Below the pieces are notes generated by a model, which had not been told where the DNA came from, searched no databases, and worked only from the letters and a program-made list of their open reading frames with translations. This document shows positions 1-8,150 of a stretch of 64,000 nt of DNA, in pieces. Every line of letters begins with the position of its first letter. Within the stretch, counting starts at the first letter, position 1. This DNA comes from Planctomycetota bacterium (GTDB lineage: Bacteria > Planctomycetota > UBA1135 > JADKAF01): the NCBI GenBank assembly GCA_016719295.1, contig JADKAF010000001.1, positions 6,820,001 to 6,884,000 on the forward strand, in the 5' to 3' direction. Both the position numbers and the translations under genes were made by a program.

Positions 1-254
1 AAGGCTCGGTGGCGCGTGTCTCTGCTGCGCGAGGCTCTCGCGCTGTCGCACCGCGCGTGTGACCACTTGCGCGAGGGCTACGAGACGCTGCAGATTCTTC
101 CGACAGCAGTTCGGTGCATCCTGACCGCTCGGCTCCATCGCAACGCCTGCGCAGCATCTGCGCACGCCGCGCGAGAGCGCACGCGAGTACCTGCGCGCGT
201 GCGATCGGGAGGCGAGGGCGGTGGGACGCTCTTCGGTAGCAGGACATCGAACCA
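1..254 (+). other. Window edge and leader of the sigma factor gene; possible 3' end of an unknown gene
   Basis: Reading frame 1 is open from the first base to a TGA at 256-258 and would encode about 85 residues rich in Arg and Ala. It matches no family I recognise, and its third-position base composition is less GC-biased than in neighbouring genes. It could be the tail of a truncated gene or simple absence of stop codons in GC-rich DNA. I see no tRNA, no hairpin with a T-tract and no convincing promoter here. Confidence 0.2.
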
Positions 255-1412
255 GTGAAGTCGATTCGAGTCGAGAAACGCGGGCGTGGTGCCGACCGTG
301 GGGCCGGTGGAGCTCGCGAAGAGGGCGGTCTGATCGCCGCGCCTCTGGAGTCCTTGTCCGCCGCTGCGCCGCCGAGTCCGGTCCGGACCCGCGCGCGGAA
401 GCGCGCGCCCAGCGGCAGCACCGCGGAGGCGGTGCTGCTCGAGCGTCAGCGCAGCGTGCCGCCGGTGCTCGCGGTCCCGGACGAATGGGTCTTCCTCCTG
501 CCGGCGATCGAGGTGCTCCCCGGTTGGCTGGCGGCGCGCACGTGCCCGCTGGAGGCGCTCGATGCGCTGGTCCTCCCCGCGTGCGCCCCTGCGCCTGCCG
601 CGGCGGAGGTCGCCGCGGCGACGGAGGCGGAGCCGTGCGCTCCCGCGGCATTGCGCGTCGAGGCGCTCTGGCTGCGCTACGCGGAGCAGCGCGACATCGA
701 CACGCGCAACGAGCTGGTCGAGCGCTATCGTTCGCTCGTCGATCGCGAGGCGCGCCGCATCGCGTCACGCCTGCCGCGCCGCGTCGATACCCGCGATCTC
801 GAGACGGCCGGCGTCGTCGGATTGATCGACGCCATCCAGGGCTATGACCTCAGCCGCGGGGTCGCCTTCGAGAGCTATGGTCGGCCGCGTGTGCGCGGCG
901 CGATCTTGGATGAGCTGCGTCGCCTGGACTGGATGCCGCGCGTCTGGCGTACCCGCCGCACGCGGCGCGCGCAGGCGGAGCAGGCGCTGCGCGAGCAGCT
1001 CGGGCGCGAGCCCGGCGAGCGCGAGCTCGCCGATCATCTCGGCGTCACTCCGGAGGAGTTCCAGGAGCGCTATGGCGGTCCGGCGCGCGGGCTCGAGATG
1101 GCCGGCGAGGGCAGCAGCGGCTGGGGCGAGGAGGCGCTGGCCTCCAGCGATCGCTTCGAAGCGCTGGCGGATCCGCGCAGCGGCGAGGAGGAGAGCCGCA
1201 TGCAGGTGCGCGAGCTCATCGAGTCGCTGCTGGAGGAGCTCGATCCGGAGGATCGCCGCGTGCTGGTCCTGCGCTACTTCCGCGGCTGGACGATGGGGCG
1301 CATCGGTCAGCTGATGCGCATCTCGGAGTCGCGCGTCTGCCGTATCCACGCCTCGATCCTGGAGCGCCTGAAGCGGCGCTTGGAATCGCGGCGGTTGGAG
1401 ATCCTGGCCTAG
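255..1412 (+). CDS. RNA polymerase sigma factor, FliA/WhiG (sigma-28) type
   Basis: This 385-residue protein looks like an alternative sigma factor that directs RNA polymerase to a dedicated promoter set. Region 2 lies at about residues 150-235 (VGLIDAIQGYDLSRGVAFES, then RGAILDELR), region 3 at about 240-300 and region 4 at about 315-380, with an HTH around GRIGQLMRISESRVCRIH. The spacing of RGAILDELRRLDW is typical of FliA/WhiG factors. The first ~140 residues are Ala/Pro/Arg-rich and unlike the family, which is normally about 240 residues. The GTG at 255 is the first usable start, but an internal start cannot be excluded. No flagellar gene is nearby, so a WhiG-like or stress role is as likely as motility. 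lysA follows after 26 bp. Family assignment is firm; the regulon is unknown. Confidence 0.85.
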   Translation: MKSIRVEKRGRGADRGAGGAREEGGLIAAPLESLSAAAPPSPVRTRARKRAPSGSTAEAVLLERQRSVPPVLAVPDEWVFLLPAIEVLPGWLAARTCPLEALDALVLPACAPAPAAAEVAAATEAEPCAPAALRVEALWLRYAEQRDIDTRNELVERYRSLVDREARRIASRLPRRVDTRDLETAGVVGLIDAIQGYDLSRGVAFESYGRPRVRGAILDELRRLDWMPRVWRTRRTRRAQAEQALREQLGREPGERELADHLGVTPEEFQERYGGPARGLEMAGEGSSGWGEEALASSDRFEALADPRSGEEESRMQVRELIESLLEELDPEDRRVLVLRYFRGWTMGRIGQLMRISESRVCRIHASILERLKRRLESRRLEILA

Positions 1413-1438
1413 CCTCCGCGGCGCGGGGAGCGCAAGAC

Positions 1439-2707
1439 GTGGCGATCGAGACGCCGATCGGGTTCCAACGCCGCTCCGGCGAGCTCCAAGCCGACGGCGT
1501 GCCGTTGGAGGAGATCGCACGGCGCTACGGCACGCCGACCTACGTCTACTCCGCGGCGCTGCTCGAGGCGCGCTTGAGAGCGTTGCGCTCGGCCTTCGCC
1601 GCGCTTGCACCCGACATCTGCTACGCCGTGAAGGCTTGCGCGAACCTGAGCGTGCTCTCGCTCTTCGCGCGCTGGGGAACGGGCTTCGACATCGTCTCCG
1701 CCGGCGAGCTCCACCGCGTGCTGGCCGCAGGCGGAGATCCGCGGCGCGTCGTCTTCGCCGGAGTCGGCAAGCAGCGCTGGGAGCTCGAGCGCGCGATCGA
1801 CGCCGGCGTGGGCCGCTTCAACGCGGAGTCGGCCGCGGAGCTCGAGCGCTTGGGCGCCGTCGCGCGCGAGCGCGGCGTCGTCGCGCGCGTCGCGCTACGC
1901 GTGAATCCCGACGTCGATCCGAGGACCCACGAGTACATCCGCACCGGCTCGAAGGAGAACAAGTTCGGCGTCGACCTCGATCGCGCCGGAGAGGTGATCC
2001 GCGCCGCGCGGGCGATCGAGGGCATCGACCTCTGCGGGCTCCACTGCCACATCGGGAGCCAGATCTGCGAGGCCGAACCCTACGTCGGCGCGCTCCGCCG
2101 CATCCGCGCGTTCTTCGATGACTTCGGACGTGCGGGCTTCGATCACCTGGACCTGGGCGGCGGCTTCGGCATCGACTACGGCGACGGGCGCGAGATGGAT
2201 TTCGCGGTGCTGGCCTCCGCCCTGCAGCCCGAGCTGCGCGCCATCGGGTTGCCGCTCGTGCTCGAGCCCGGGCGCTCGCTCGTCGCCTCCGCGGGCATCC
2301 TCCTCACGCGCGTGATCGAGGTGAAGGCGGGGCGCGACCGCAGCTTCCTCATCGTCGATGCGGGGATGAACGACCTCCTGCGCCCGAGCCTCTACAAGGC
2401 CGCGCATCGCATCGAGGAGGTGCGCCCGTCCGGGGCCCCGACGCATCGCGGGCAGGTCGTCGGTCCGATCTGCGAGACGGGCGATTTCCTCTGCGAGGCG
2501 CGCGACCTGCCTCTCTCGCCGGCGGGTGCGCTGCTCGCGGTGCGCGACTGCGGCGCCTACGGCTTCGCGATGTCGAGCCAGTACAACGCTCGCCCGCGCG
2601 CGGCCGAGGTGCTGGTCCTCGAGGGGCGCGCGCGCCTCGCGCGACGGCGCGAGAGCTTTGACGATCTTCTCCGCGGAGAGCTAGCATCCGACCTCCTCGA
2701 CGGTTGA
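1439..2707 (+). CDS. lysA: Diaminopimelate decarboxylase (LysA)
   Basis: This PLP enzyme decarboxylates meso-diaminopimelate to L-lysine, the last step of lysine synthesis in the cytoplasm. At 422 residues it is the normal length for the family. The fold-III PLP barrel is visible: the Schiff-base lysine lies in YAVKA (K65), HCHIGSQI and DLGGGFGIDYG follow, EPGRSLVASAG binds phosphate, and the C-terminal domain carries CETGDFL (C345) and YGFAMSSQYNARPR. The first start in the frame, a GTG, gives an N-terminus of the expected size. It lies 26 bp after the sigma factor gene and 25 bp before the IscU-like gene, so the group may be co-transcribed. An arginine or ornithine decarboxylase of the same fold is unlikely given the CETGDFL motif. 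Confidence 0.95.
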   Translation: MAIETPIGFQRRSGELQADGVPLEEIARRYGTPTYVYSAALLEARLRALRSAFAALAPDICYAVKACANLSVLSLFARWGTGFDIVSAGELHRVLAAGGDPRRVVFAGVGKQRWELERAIDAGVGRFNAESAAELERLGAVARERGVVARVALRVNPDVDPRTHEYIRTGSKENKFGVDLDRAGEVIRAARAIEGIDLCGLHCHIGSQICEAEPYVGALRRIRAFFDDFGRAGFDHLDLGGGFGIDYGDGREMDFAVLASALQPELRAIGLPLVLEPGRSLVASAGILLTRVIEVKAGRDRSFLIVDAGMNDLLRPSLYKAAHRIEEVRPSGAPTHRGQVVGPICETGDFLCEARDLPLSPAGALLAVRDCGAYGFAMSSQYNARPRAAEVLVLEGRARLARRRESFDDLLRGELASDLLDG

Positions 2708-2732
2708 TGCTCGACCCTCTCCCCGCTTCGCG

Positions 2733-3095
2733 ATGCTCTCCGACGTCTTGCGCGAGCACCTCCTGCGCCCGCGCCACGTGGGACGCCCCGCGCGAGCGCA
2801 CCGCTCGGCGCGCGCGGAGAACCCCGTGTGCGGCGACGTGCTGCACCTGCATGCCGCGCGCGATGAGCACGGCGGGTTGGAGCTCCGCTTCGAAGCGGAG
2901 CAAGCCTGCTCGGCGGTGCTCTCCCTGAGCTCCTACGCGCTCGAGCGTTGGCAGGGCTATCGCGCGGACGAGCTGCGGCGCGCGGATGCGCGAGCGCTGG
3001 CGTTGGAAGCCGGCGGCCTACCGCCGGGGAAGGGGCACGCCGCCGATCTCCTGCAGCGCGCGCTCCACGCGCTCTTAGAGGAGCTCGACGCATGA
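2733..3095 (+). CDS. IscU/NifU-like Fe-S cluster scaffold domain protein lacking the third cysteine
   Basis: The 120-residue protein aligns along its whole length with the NifU_N/IscU scaffold domain that assembles Fe-S clusters. The first ligand site is NPVCGD (C33, with the conserved Asp) and the second is QACSAV (C59). At the third site, where IscU has a His-Cys pair, the sequence reads GKGHAADLL: His102 is kept but the cysteine is Ala103. The motif order and overall length otherwise fit the family. Its TGA overlaps the ATG of the next gene by 4 bp, so translation of this gene and the downstream regulator is probably coupled. With only two of three cysteines, normal cluster assembly may be impaired or altered. 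It may instead be a delivery or regulatory variant. Confidence 0.75.
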   Translation: MLSDVLREHLLRPRHVGRPARAHRSARAENPVCGDVLHLHAARDEHGGLELRFEAEQACSAVLSLSSYALERWQGYRADELRRADARALALEAGGLPPGKGHAADLLQRALHALLEELDA

Positions 3096-4675
3096 GCCTG
3101 CGCGACCTCTTCGGCCGCGGCGAGAAGGGCCGTCCGGTGGAGAAGCTGCTGCGTCTCCTCGAGATCAACAAGGCGCTCTCGGCGCAGCAAGAGCTGCTCC
3201 CGCTGCTCGACGCCATCGTCGATGCCGCGCTCGGGCTGCTCGGAGCCGAGCGCGGCTTCGTCGTGCTCGAGGAAGGCGGAGCGCTCGACGTGAAGTGCGC
3301 GCGCACCCTCGATCGCGAGCCGGTGCGCAAGCCCGGGACGAAGATCTCCTCGTCGATCGTGCGCCTCGTGATCGAGCGCCGCGAGAGCCTGCGCGTCGAC
3401 GATGCGGGCGCGGAGGATGCGCTCTCCGCCGCGGGCTCGGTGGTGGAGCTGAAGCTCCGCTCCGTGCTGGCCGTGCCGCTCTTCGGCCCTTCGGGGGTGC
3501 GCGGCTGTCTCTACATCGACAACCGCTTCGCGCGCGGCAGCTTCGATGCCGCCGATCAATCGGTGCTCGAGGCCTTCGCCGACCAAGCCGCGATCGCGCT
3601 GACCAACGCGCAGCTCCGCGCGCAAGCCCGCTTGGCCGAGCAGCGCCTCGTCGCGGCGAACGAGGATCTGCGCCGCGAGCTCGAGGTCGCCGAGCGCGAG
3701 CTCACGCGCGTGCGCGCTTCGCTCGAGCCGGCGCCCGAGCGCTCGGCGCTGCGTCATCCGTACGAGGAGGTCGTGGGCCAGAGCGAGCCCGTCCGGCGCG
3801 CGCTGCACTTGCTCGATCGCGTCATGGACGGCGAGTTCCCGGTGTTGCTGAGCGGCGAGAGCGGCACGGGCAAGGAGCTCGCGGCGCGCGCGCTGCATCG
3901 CTACGGTCCGCGCGCCAAGGGGCCCTTCGTCGCGCTGAACTGCGCGGCGATCCCCGCCAACCTGGTCGAGAGCGAGCTCTTCGGCTTCGAGCGCGGCGCG
4001 TTCACCGGCGCCGATCGCGCGCGCGCTGGCGCCTTCGAGAGCGCACGCGGCGGCGTGCTCTTCCTCGACGAGGTGGGGGAGCTGCCGCTCGACGTGCAGG
4101 CGAAGCTGCTGCGCGTGCTGCAGGACGCGAGCTTCCGGCCGATCGGTGCCTCTCACGATCGCCGCGCCGACGTGCGCATCGTCGCGGCGACGAATCGCGC
4201 GCTTGCCGACGAAGTCGAAGCCGGGCGCTTCCGCGGAGACCTCTACTACCGCATCCGCGTCGTCGAGGTGCCGCTGCCCGCTCTGCGCGAGCGTCCCGAG
4301 GACATCGACCAGCTCGTGCCCGTGCTGCTCGCGCGCGCCGGTCGCCCTGATCTGGTGCTGAGCGCGGAGGCCTTCGCCGTGCTGCGCGCGCACCCTTGGC
4401 CGGACAACGTCCGCCAGCTCGAGAACGAGATCACGCGCGTCGCCGCGCTCTCGAGCGGCTCGCCGGTGCGCGCGGAAGAGCTCCAGCTCCCGGCCGCGGC
4501 GCGCTCCGCTCCCGCGGCTCGAGGTCTCGCCGGCCTCAGCTTGGAGCAGATCGAGGAGCGTGCGATCCGCGAGACGCTCGAGCTCACGCGCGGCAGCCGC
4601 ACCGAGGCCGCGCGCCTCCTCGGCCTTCCTCGGCGCACCTTCTACAGCCGGCTCAAGAAGTACGGGCTCGACTGA
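3092..4675 (+). CDS. GAF-domain sigma-54-dependent transcriptional regulator (AAA+, Fis HTH)
   Basis: This 527-residue protein is a bacterial enhancer-binding protein that activates sigma-54 promoters. A GAF sensor domain covers about residues 30-180 and a short coiled coil about 180-215. The AAA+ domain spans about 230-400, with Walker A GESGTGKE (255-262), the sigma-54 contact loop GAFTGA (302-307) and Walker B VLFLDEVG. A Fis-type HTH ends the protein (TEAARLLGLPRRTFYSRLKK). There is no receiver domain, so control is probably by a ligand or redox change sensed by the GAF domain. The ATG at 3092 overlaps the stop of the IscU-like gene. That coupling suggests an Fe-S or redox link, which is inference. 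The target genes are not evident in this window. Confidence 0.92.
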   Translation: MSLRDLFGRGEKGRPVEKLLRLLEINKALSAQQELLPLLDAIVDAALGLLGAERGFVVLEEGGALDVKCARTLDREPVRKPGTKISSSIVRLVIERRESLRVDDAGAEDALSAAGSVVELKLRSVLAVPLFGPSGVRGCLYIDNRFARGSFDAADQSVLEAFADQAAIALTNAQLRAQARLAEQRLVAANEDLRRELEVAERELTRVRASLEPAPERSALRHPYEEVVGQSEPVRRALHLLDRVMDGEFPVLLSGESGTGKELAARALHRYGPRAKGPFVALNCAAIPANLVESELFGFERGAFTGADRARAGAFESARGGVLFLDEVGELPLDVQAKLLRVLQDASFRPIGASHDRRADVRIVAATNRALADEVEAGRFRGDLYYRIRVVEVPLPALRERPEDIDQLVPVLLARAGRPDLVLSAEAFAVLRAHPWPDNVRQLENEITRVAALSSGSPVRAEELQLPAAARSAPAARGLAGLSLEQIEERAIRETLELTRGSRTEAARLLGLPRRTFYSRLKKYGLD

Positions 4676-4686
4676 GCCGCAGCGGC

Positions 4687-4711
4687 GCAGTGTGCCGGAT
4701 CGGCACACTGC
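4687..4711 (+). terminator. Perfect 11-bp inverted repeat just after the sigma-54 regulator gene
   Basis: Arms gcagtgtgccg (4687-4697) and cggcacactgc (4701-4711) are exact reverse complements around a 3-base loop. It begins 11 bp after the stop at 4675. No T-run follows, so it may be a rho-dependent or weak terminator. As a symmetric 25-bp site it could equally be an operator upstream of the next gene. Confidence 0.4.
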
Positions 4712-4852
4712 GGGCGGGGTCGCGCGCGCCTTCGCCGGGCGACCATGAGGCCGCTAAGTCTCGTGCTCAAAGCGGCTTGCGACTTTGTTGGGACGCAACT
4801 CCGCGGCGGTCCCTTTCTTGCTCCTAGGGGCGCAACTCCCTCGGTGTGCCCC

Positions 4853-6580
4853 ATGCTGACCCTCCGCTCTCGCCAACTCGCCGCCAGCGCCGCGCTCGTT
4901 CTCGCCGCCGCGCCGCTCGTCGCCGACGTCCCGCAGCGCGGAGCGCGGCACCTCGATCGCTACCTGCCTGGAGCGTTCCTCTACCTCGGCATCGAGGATC
5001 TGAAGAGCTTCGACGCCAGCCTCCAGAAGCTCGCCATCGGCCGCCTGATGGATCCGCAGAGCTTCGAGCGCCTGGTGCAGGAAGTCCTCGAGGCGACGGT
5101 CGGCGGCAACGTCCAGGTGAACATCGATCTCTTCGGACAGCTCCAGTCCGGCGAGCTGGAGGGTCTCATCCCCGAGCCGCAGGAGCTCGCCGCGATCCTC
5201 GAGGGTCTCGGTGGCTCCATGAGCATCGCGATCGTCGATCCGCGCGGGTTCGGGGAGCAGGACCCCTCGCTGGCGGTCGGGGTCGACTTCGGAGACATGG
5301 GCTCGCGCGCCGAGGCCTGGCTCGGCCAAGCGCTGCAGCACTTCGCCGATCAGGGCTTCATCGAGCTGAAGACCGAGCGCTCCGGCGGCGCCGTGACCTG
5401 GATGTTCCAGGACGGCGAGGATCCCGAGCCGATCTCGATCTCGCTGCGCGACGGCTACCTCTTCCTCAGCAACGACCCGGCACTGCTGCGGGGCTTCGTC
5501 GCTGGCGGCGTCGAGCATCCGCTGGCGGAGAACGCGAGCTATCGCGCCGCCCGCGCCGAGCTCGATCCTCGCGCCGGGCTCTTCGTCTGGTGCGACCTCG
5601 CTCCGGTGCGGCGGGTCATCGACTCCGAAGGTCCCGCCGCGAAGGCGACCCTCGCCGCGCTCGGCCTCGACCGCATGCACTGGGTAGGCCTCTCGATGCG
5701 CCCCGAAGGCGAGTCGATGCTCTACAAGCTGCGCCTCGCGGCGGATGGCGGGATCGCCCCGCTGCGCCGCGCGCTCGGCACGCGCTCGAAGAGCGCGGCG
5801 CTCGAGCTCGCCGCTTTGAACACGATCGGCTTCCTCGGCATGAACCTCGAGCCGGGCGGCATGGTCGCCGCGGCGCGCGAGCTGCTGCTGGCCGTGCCCA
5901 GCGCGGAGCGCCCGGATCTCGACGCCTGGATGCGCGAAGCCGAGGGCTCGCTGGGGCTGCACCTCGAGAAGGACCTCCTCGGCGAGCTCGGCGGTGAGAT
6001 CGCGGTGCTGGCAGCACCCACCGCCGCGAAGCTCCCGGTCCCGAGCTTCGTGGTCGCGATCGAGTTGCGCGAAGAGAGCTCGGCCGATCGCCTCGTGGCC
6101 CATGCCGAGCGTCTGCTCGGCCAGAAGCTACCGGCTCAGAGCTACGGCCGCGGGCGGCTCTACCGCTTGCCCGAGCAGCTCTTCCCGCCGGAAGCCAACT
6201 TGGAATCCTTCGCCGTCCTCGGTCGCTGGTTGCTGTTCGCAGCACCCGTGCCGTCGGCTCGACCCACTCCGGCTCTGCGTCGCATCCTCGGCGACGCGAG
6301 CGGCGCGAACCTGGCTGCACAGCCGGGCTTCGCTCGTGCGGTCGGGCAGACGAGCTTCGGCCAACACGGCGGAACGCTGCTGTACTACCTCGACTGGCCG
6401 GCGCTCGCCGAACGCGCGTATCCCGCGCTGCGTGCCGCGCTGCCGACCTTGCTCGAGCGCGAGTCGCTGGCGGAGCTGCTGCCGACCGAGGAGGTGCTGA
6501 AGAGCGCCCTCGTCCCGGCGGCGGGGCTCTTGCGCCTCGACGACCGCGGCGTCTGGTTTGAGTCCTGCTCCGTCTTTTGA
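4853..6580 (+). CDS. Secreted protein of unknown function
   Basis: I do not recognise this 575-residue protein. The ATG at 4853 was chosen because it begins a clear signal peptide (LAASAALVLAAAPLVADVPQ). An upstream GTG-type extension would bury that signal. The mature part is an alpha/beta-looking sequence without cysteine clusters, metal motifs or repeats I can name. Repeated phrases such as AYLYLGIEDL-like and GYLFLSNDP suggest structural segments of a periplasmic protein that quantifies or restrains something, but no function can be inferred. It is a single-gene unit with about 180 bp upstream and a strong terminator immediately downstream. Similar large secreted hypothetical proteins are common in planctomycetes. 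Only its export is predicted with confidence. Confidence 0.75.
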   Translation: MLTLRSRQLAASAALVLAAAPLVADVPQRGARHLDRYLPGAFLYLGIEDLKSFDASLQKLAIGRLMDPQSFERLVQEVLEATVGGNVQVNIDLFGQLQSGELEGLIPEPQELAAILEGLGGSMSIAIVDPRGFGEQDPSLAVGVDFGDMGSRAEAWLGQALQHFADQGFIELKTERSGGAVTWMFQDGEDPEPISISLRDGYLFLSNDPALLRGFVAGGVEHPLAENASYRAARAELDPRAGLFVWCDLAPVRRVIDSEGPAAKATLAALGLDRMHWVGLSMRPEGESMLYKLRLAADGGIAPLRRALGTRSKSAALELAALNTIGFLGMNLEPGGMVAAARELLLAVPSAERPDLDAWMREAEGSLGLHLEKDLLGELGGEIAVLAAPTAAKLPVPSFVVAIELREESSADRLVAHAERLLGQKLPAQSYGRGRLYRLPEQLFPPEANLESFAVLGRWLLFAAPVPSARPTPALRRILGDASGANLAAQPGFARAVGQTSFGQHGGTLLYYLDWPALAERAYPALRAALPTLLERESLAELLPTEEVLKSALVPAAGLLRLDDRGVWFESCSVF

Positions 6581-6600
6581 TCGGGCCCGGAGCGGGGACG

Positions 6601-6634
6601 GCGGGGCGCCAGAGGGGCGCCCCGCTTTTTTTTT
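6601..6634 (+). terminator. Rho-independent terminator
   Basis: A perfect 10-bp GC stem, gcggggcgcc (6601-6610) and ggcgccccgc (6616-6625), closes a 5-base loop and is followed by nine T residues (6626-6634). It lies 20 bp after the stop of the secreted protein gene. It is the only hairpin in the window with a long T-tract. Confidence 0.92.
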
Positions 6635-6696
6635 GCTCCCGCTTCGCGCGGGAACGACGCCAGAGTGAAGCGATCGGGCCGAGGCCCTGCGCGTCC

Positions 6697-7029
6697 ATGC
6701 CCCGCGACATCACTCTGCGCTGTCCTTGCTGCCAGGCCGAGCTGGTCATCGATCTCGAGGCCGCTCGTATCGTCCAGCACCGCGCCGCCCGTCCGGCCGG
6801 AGAGAAGCCCTCGCTCGAGAACTTGGCCGAGCGCGCGAAGGAGAAGCCGCGCCTGCAGGACGAGCTCTTCGGCAGCGCGTTGATCGGAGAGCGCAGCCGA
6901 GGCGACTCGCTGGAGGATGCCTTCCGGCGCGCGCGCCGCGAGGCGAGCCAGCGCGGGGACTTCGAGCTGGAGACGAAGGACGGCGAGCCGAGCTCGACCG
7001 ATGAGCCGGTGAAGGAGAGCGAGGAATGA
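6697..7029 (+). CDS. Small CxxC zinc-ribbon-like protein of unknown function
   Basis: This 110-residue protein starts with a short beta segment carrying a CPCC motif (residues 9-12), which resembles half of a zinc ribbon. A predicted helical, charged region (about 35-90) and an acidic Ser/Glu-rich tail follow. Only one CxxC pair is present, so metal binding would need a dimer or partner. It lacks a signal peptide and is probably cytoplasmic. The stop overlaps the start of the cupin gene by 4 bp, indicating coupled translation. I cannot assign a function. The ATG at 6697 gives the zinc-ribbon residues at the expected extreme N-terminus. Confidence 0.65.
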   Translation: MPRDITLRCPCCQAELVIDLEAARIVQHRAARPAGEKPSLENLAERAKEKPRLQDELFGSALIGERSRGDSLEDAFRRARREASQRGDFELETKDGEPSSTDEPVKESEE

Positions 7030-7547
7030 GCGATCGAGCGACGCGCGGAGGACTCGACACGGCCGAGGCCTGGATCGCGCGGCTCGACCTGCAGCCGCTG
7101 CCGTTCGAGGGCGGGTTCTTTCGCCAGAGCGTGTGCTCGGAGGAGCGCTCGCCGGTCGCCCGAGAGGGCGGCTCGCGGCCCTTGCACACCGCGATCTACT
7201 ACCTGATCACGCCGCGCTCGTTCAGCACGATGCACCGCTTGCCGAGCGACGAGGTCTTCCACTTCTACGCCGGAGATCGCGTGCGCATGCTGCAGCTCTC
7301 GGCGGAGGGAGCGGGGCGCATCCTGCACCTGGGGAACGATGGCGCGCCGGGCGTCGAGCCGCAGGTGCTCGTGCCGCGCGGCACGTGGCAAGGCTCGGAG
7401 CTCGTGCCTGGCGGGCGCTTCGCACTCCTCGGTACGACGATGGCGCCGGGCTTCGAGCTCGCGGACTTCGAGCCGGGCCATGCGGCCGAGCTCATCGCCG
7501 CTCATCCGCAGTTCGAGGAGCTGCTGAGGCGCCTCTGCAAGTCGTGA
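7026..7547 (+). CDS. DUF985-family cupin protein
   Basis: The 173-residue protein matches the cupin_5/DUF985 family over its full length. Features include the opening AEAWIARLDLQPLPFEGGFF, the YYLITPRSFSTMHRL strand, DEVFHFYAGD, which supplies the usual cupin metal-site His, and the GTWQGSEL and LLGTTMAPGFE strands near the end. These proteins are small single-domain beta-barrels; some are proposed sugar or small-molecule binding enzymes, but their substrate is not established. The ATG overlaps the previous stop, so it is translated with the zinc-ribbon-like protein. It is probably cytoplasmic. Family is clear; activity is not. Confidence 0.88.
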   Translation: MSDRATRGGLDTAEAWIARLDLQPLPFEGGFFRQSVCSEERSPVAREGGSRPLHTAIYYLITPRSFSTMHRLPSDEVFHFYAGDRVRMLQLSAEGAGRILHLGNDGAPGVEPQVLVPRGTWQGSELVPGGRFALLGTTMAPGFELADFEPGHAAELIAAHPQFEELLRRLCKS

Positions 7548-7662
7548 AGCGCGCGGCTCCCGCCGCTCGCGCGCTCGCGCGCCGCGGCCTCGCGCCTCGC
7601 GGTGGACGCGCCGCCAGCGATGGGGTATGTCCTTCGGTTTCCTCCTCTCCCTCGCACTCCGC

Positions 7663-7860
7663 ATGATCCGCCGCGCCCTGCCGCTCTTCGTCCTTCTCGC
7701 TGCTCCGCTGCACGCCCATCCGGGCCACGGCGCCGACGGCGGATCGCATTCGCTGCAGCACTATCTCTTCGAGAGCCCGCACTCGCTGCCTTGGCTCATG
7801 CTCGGCGTGCTCGTGTTGGGCGCGCTGCACCTCGCGCGCCGCGCGCGCGCAGGCCGCTGA
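7663..7860 (+). CDS. Small secreted or membrane-anchored His-rich protein
   Basis: A 65-residue protein starts at the ATG at 7663, which opens a signal peptide (LPLFVLLAAPLHA). An in-frame ATG lies 36 bp upstream at 7627. The mature part begins HPGHGADGGSHSLQHYLF, a histidine-rich segment that could bind a metal, and ends in one membrane helix (LPWLMLGVLVLGALHL) with an Arg-rich cytoplasmic tail. I know no family for it, but similar short His-rich segments occur near HupE-type and metal-handling proteins. It sits 17 bp before the NrtS-like gene and may be expressed with it. Coding status rests on the signal/TM pattern and codon use. Confidence 0.6.
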   Translation: MIRRALPLFVLLAAPLHAHPGHGADGGSHSLQHYLFESPHSLPWLMLGVLVLGALHLARRARAGR

Positions 7861-7877
7861 AGCGCGACGCCGGACGC

Positions 7878-8150
7878 TTGACCTCGCCGACTCCGAGCTG
7901 GCTCGAAGTCGCGCGCCGACGCGATGTCGTGCGGCGCGCCCTGCGCGTGGCCGTGGTCGTGGGCACGCTGCTCTGCCTCATCAACCACGGCGACCGTCTC
8001 CTCGCCGGCTCTCTCGGAGGGCGTGAGCTGCTGAAGATCGCGCTCAGCTATCTCGTGCCCTATGCGGTCTCCACCTACGCCGCGGTGGGTGCGATCCGCG
8101 CCCAGCAGGCGCGGGCTCAGCGCGGCGCCAGCTCCTCGGTCGGGCGATAG
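7878..8150 (+). CDS. NrtS-like small membrane protein
   Basis: This 90-residue protein resembles the NrtS family, small two-helix membrane proteins described in cyanobacteria as nitrate/nitrite transporters. The typical segments are VVRRALRVAVVVGTLLCLIN followed by HGDRLLAG, and then KIALSYLVPYAVSTYAAVGA. No ATG begins the frame in the right place: TTG at 7878 is the best start, and a CTG at 7857 overlapping the previous stop is another choice. Its 3' end overlaps the 3' end of comM on the other strand by 34 bp. No nitrate assimilation genes are nearby, so the transport substrate is unproven. Confidence 0.75.
   Translation: MTSPTPSWLEVARRRDVVRRALRVAVVVGTLLCLINHGDRLLAGSLGGRELLKIALSYLVPYAVSTYAAVGAIRAQQARAQRGASSSVGR

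Noticed and set aside
255..1412. Part of a flagellar gene cluster
   Set aside because: The only evidence is the sigma family type; no other flagellar gene is in the window.
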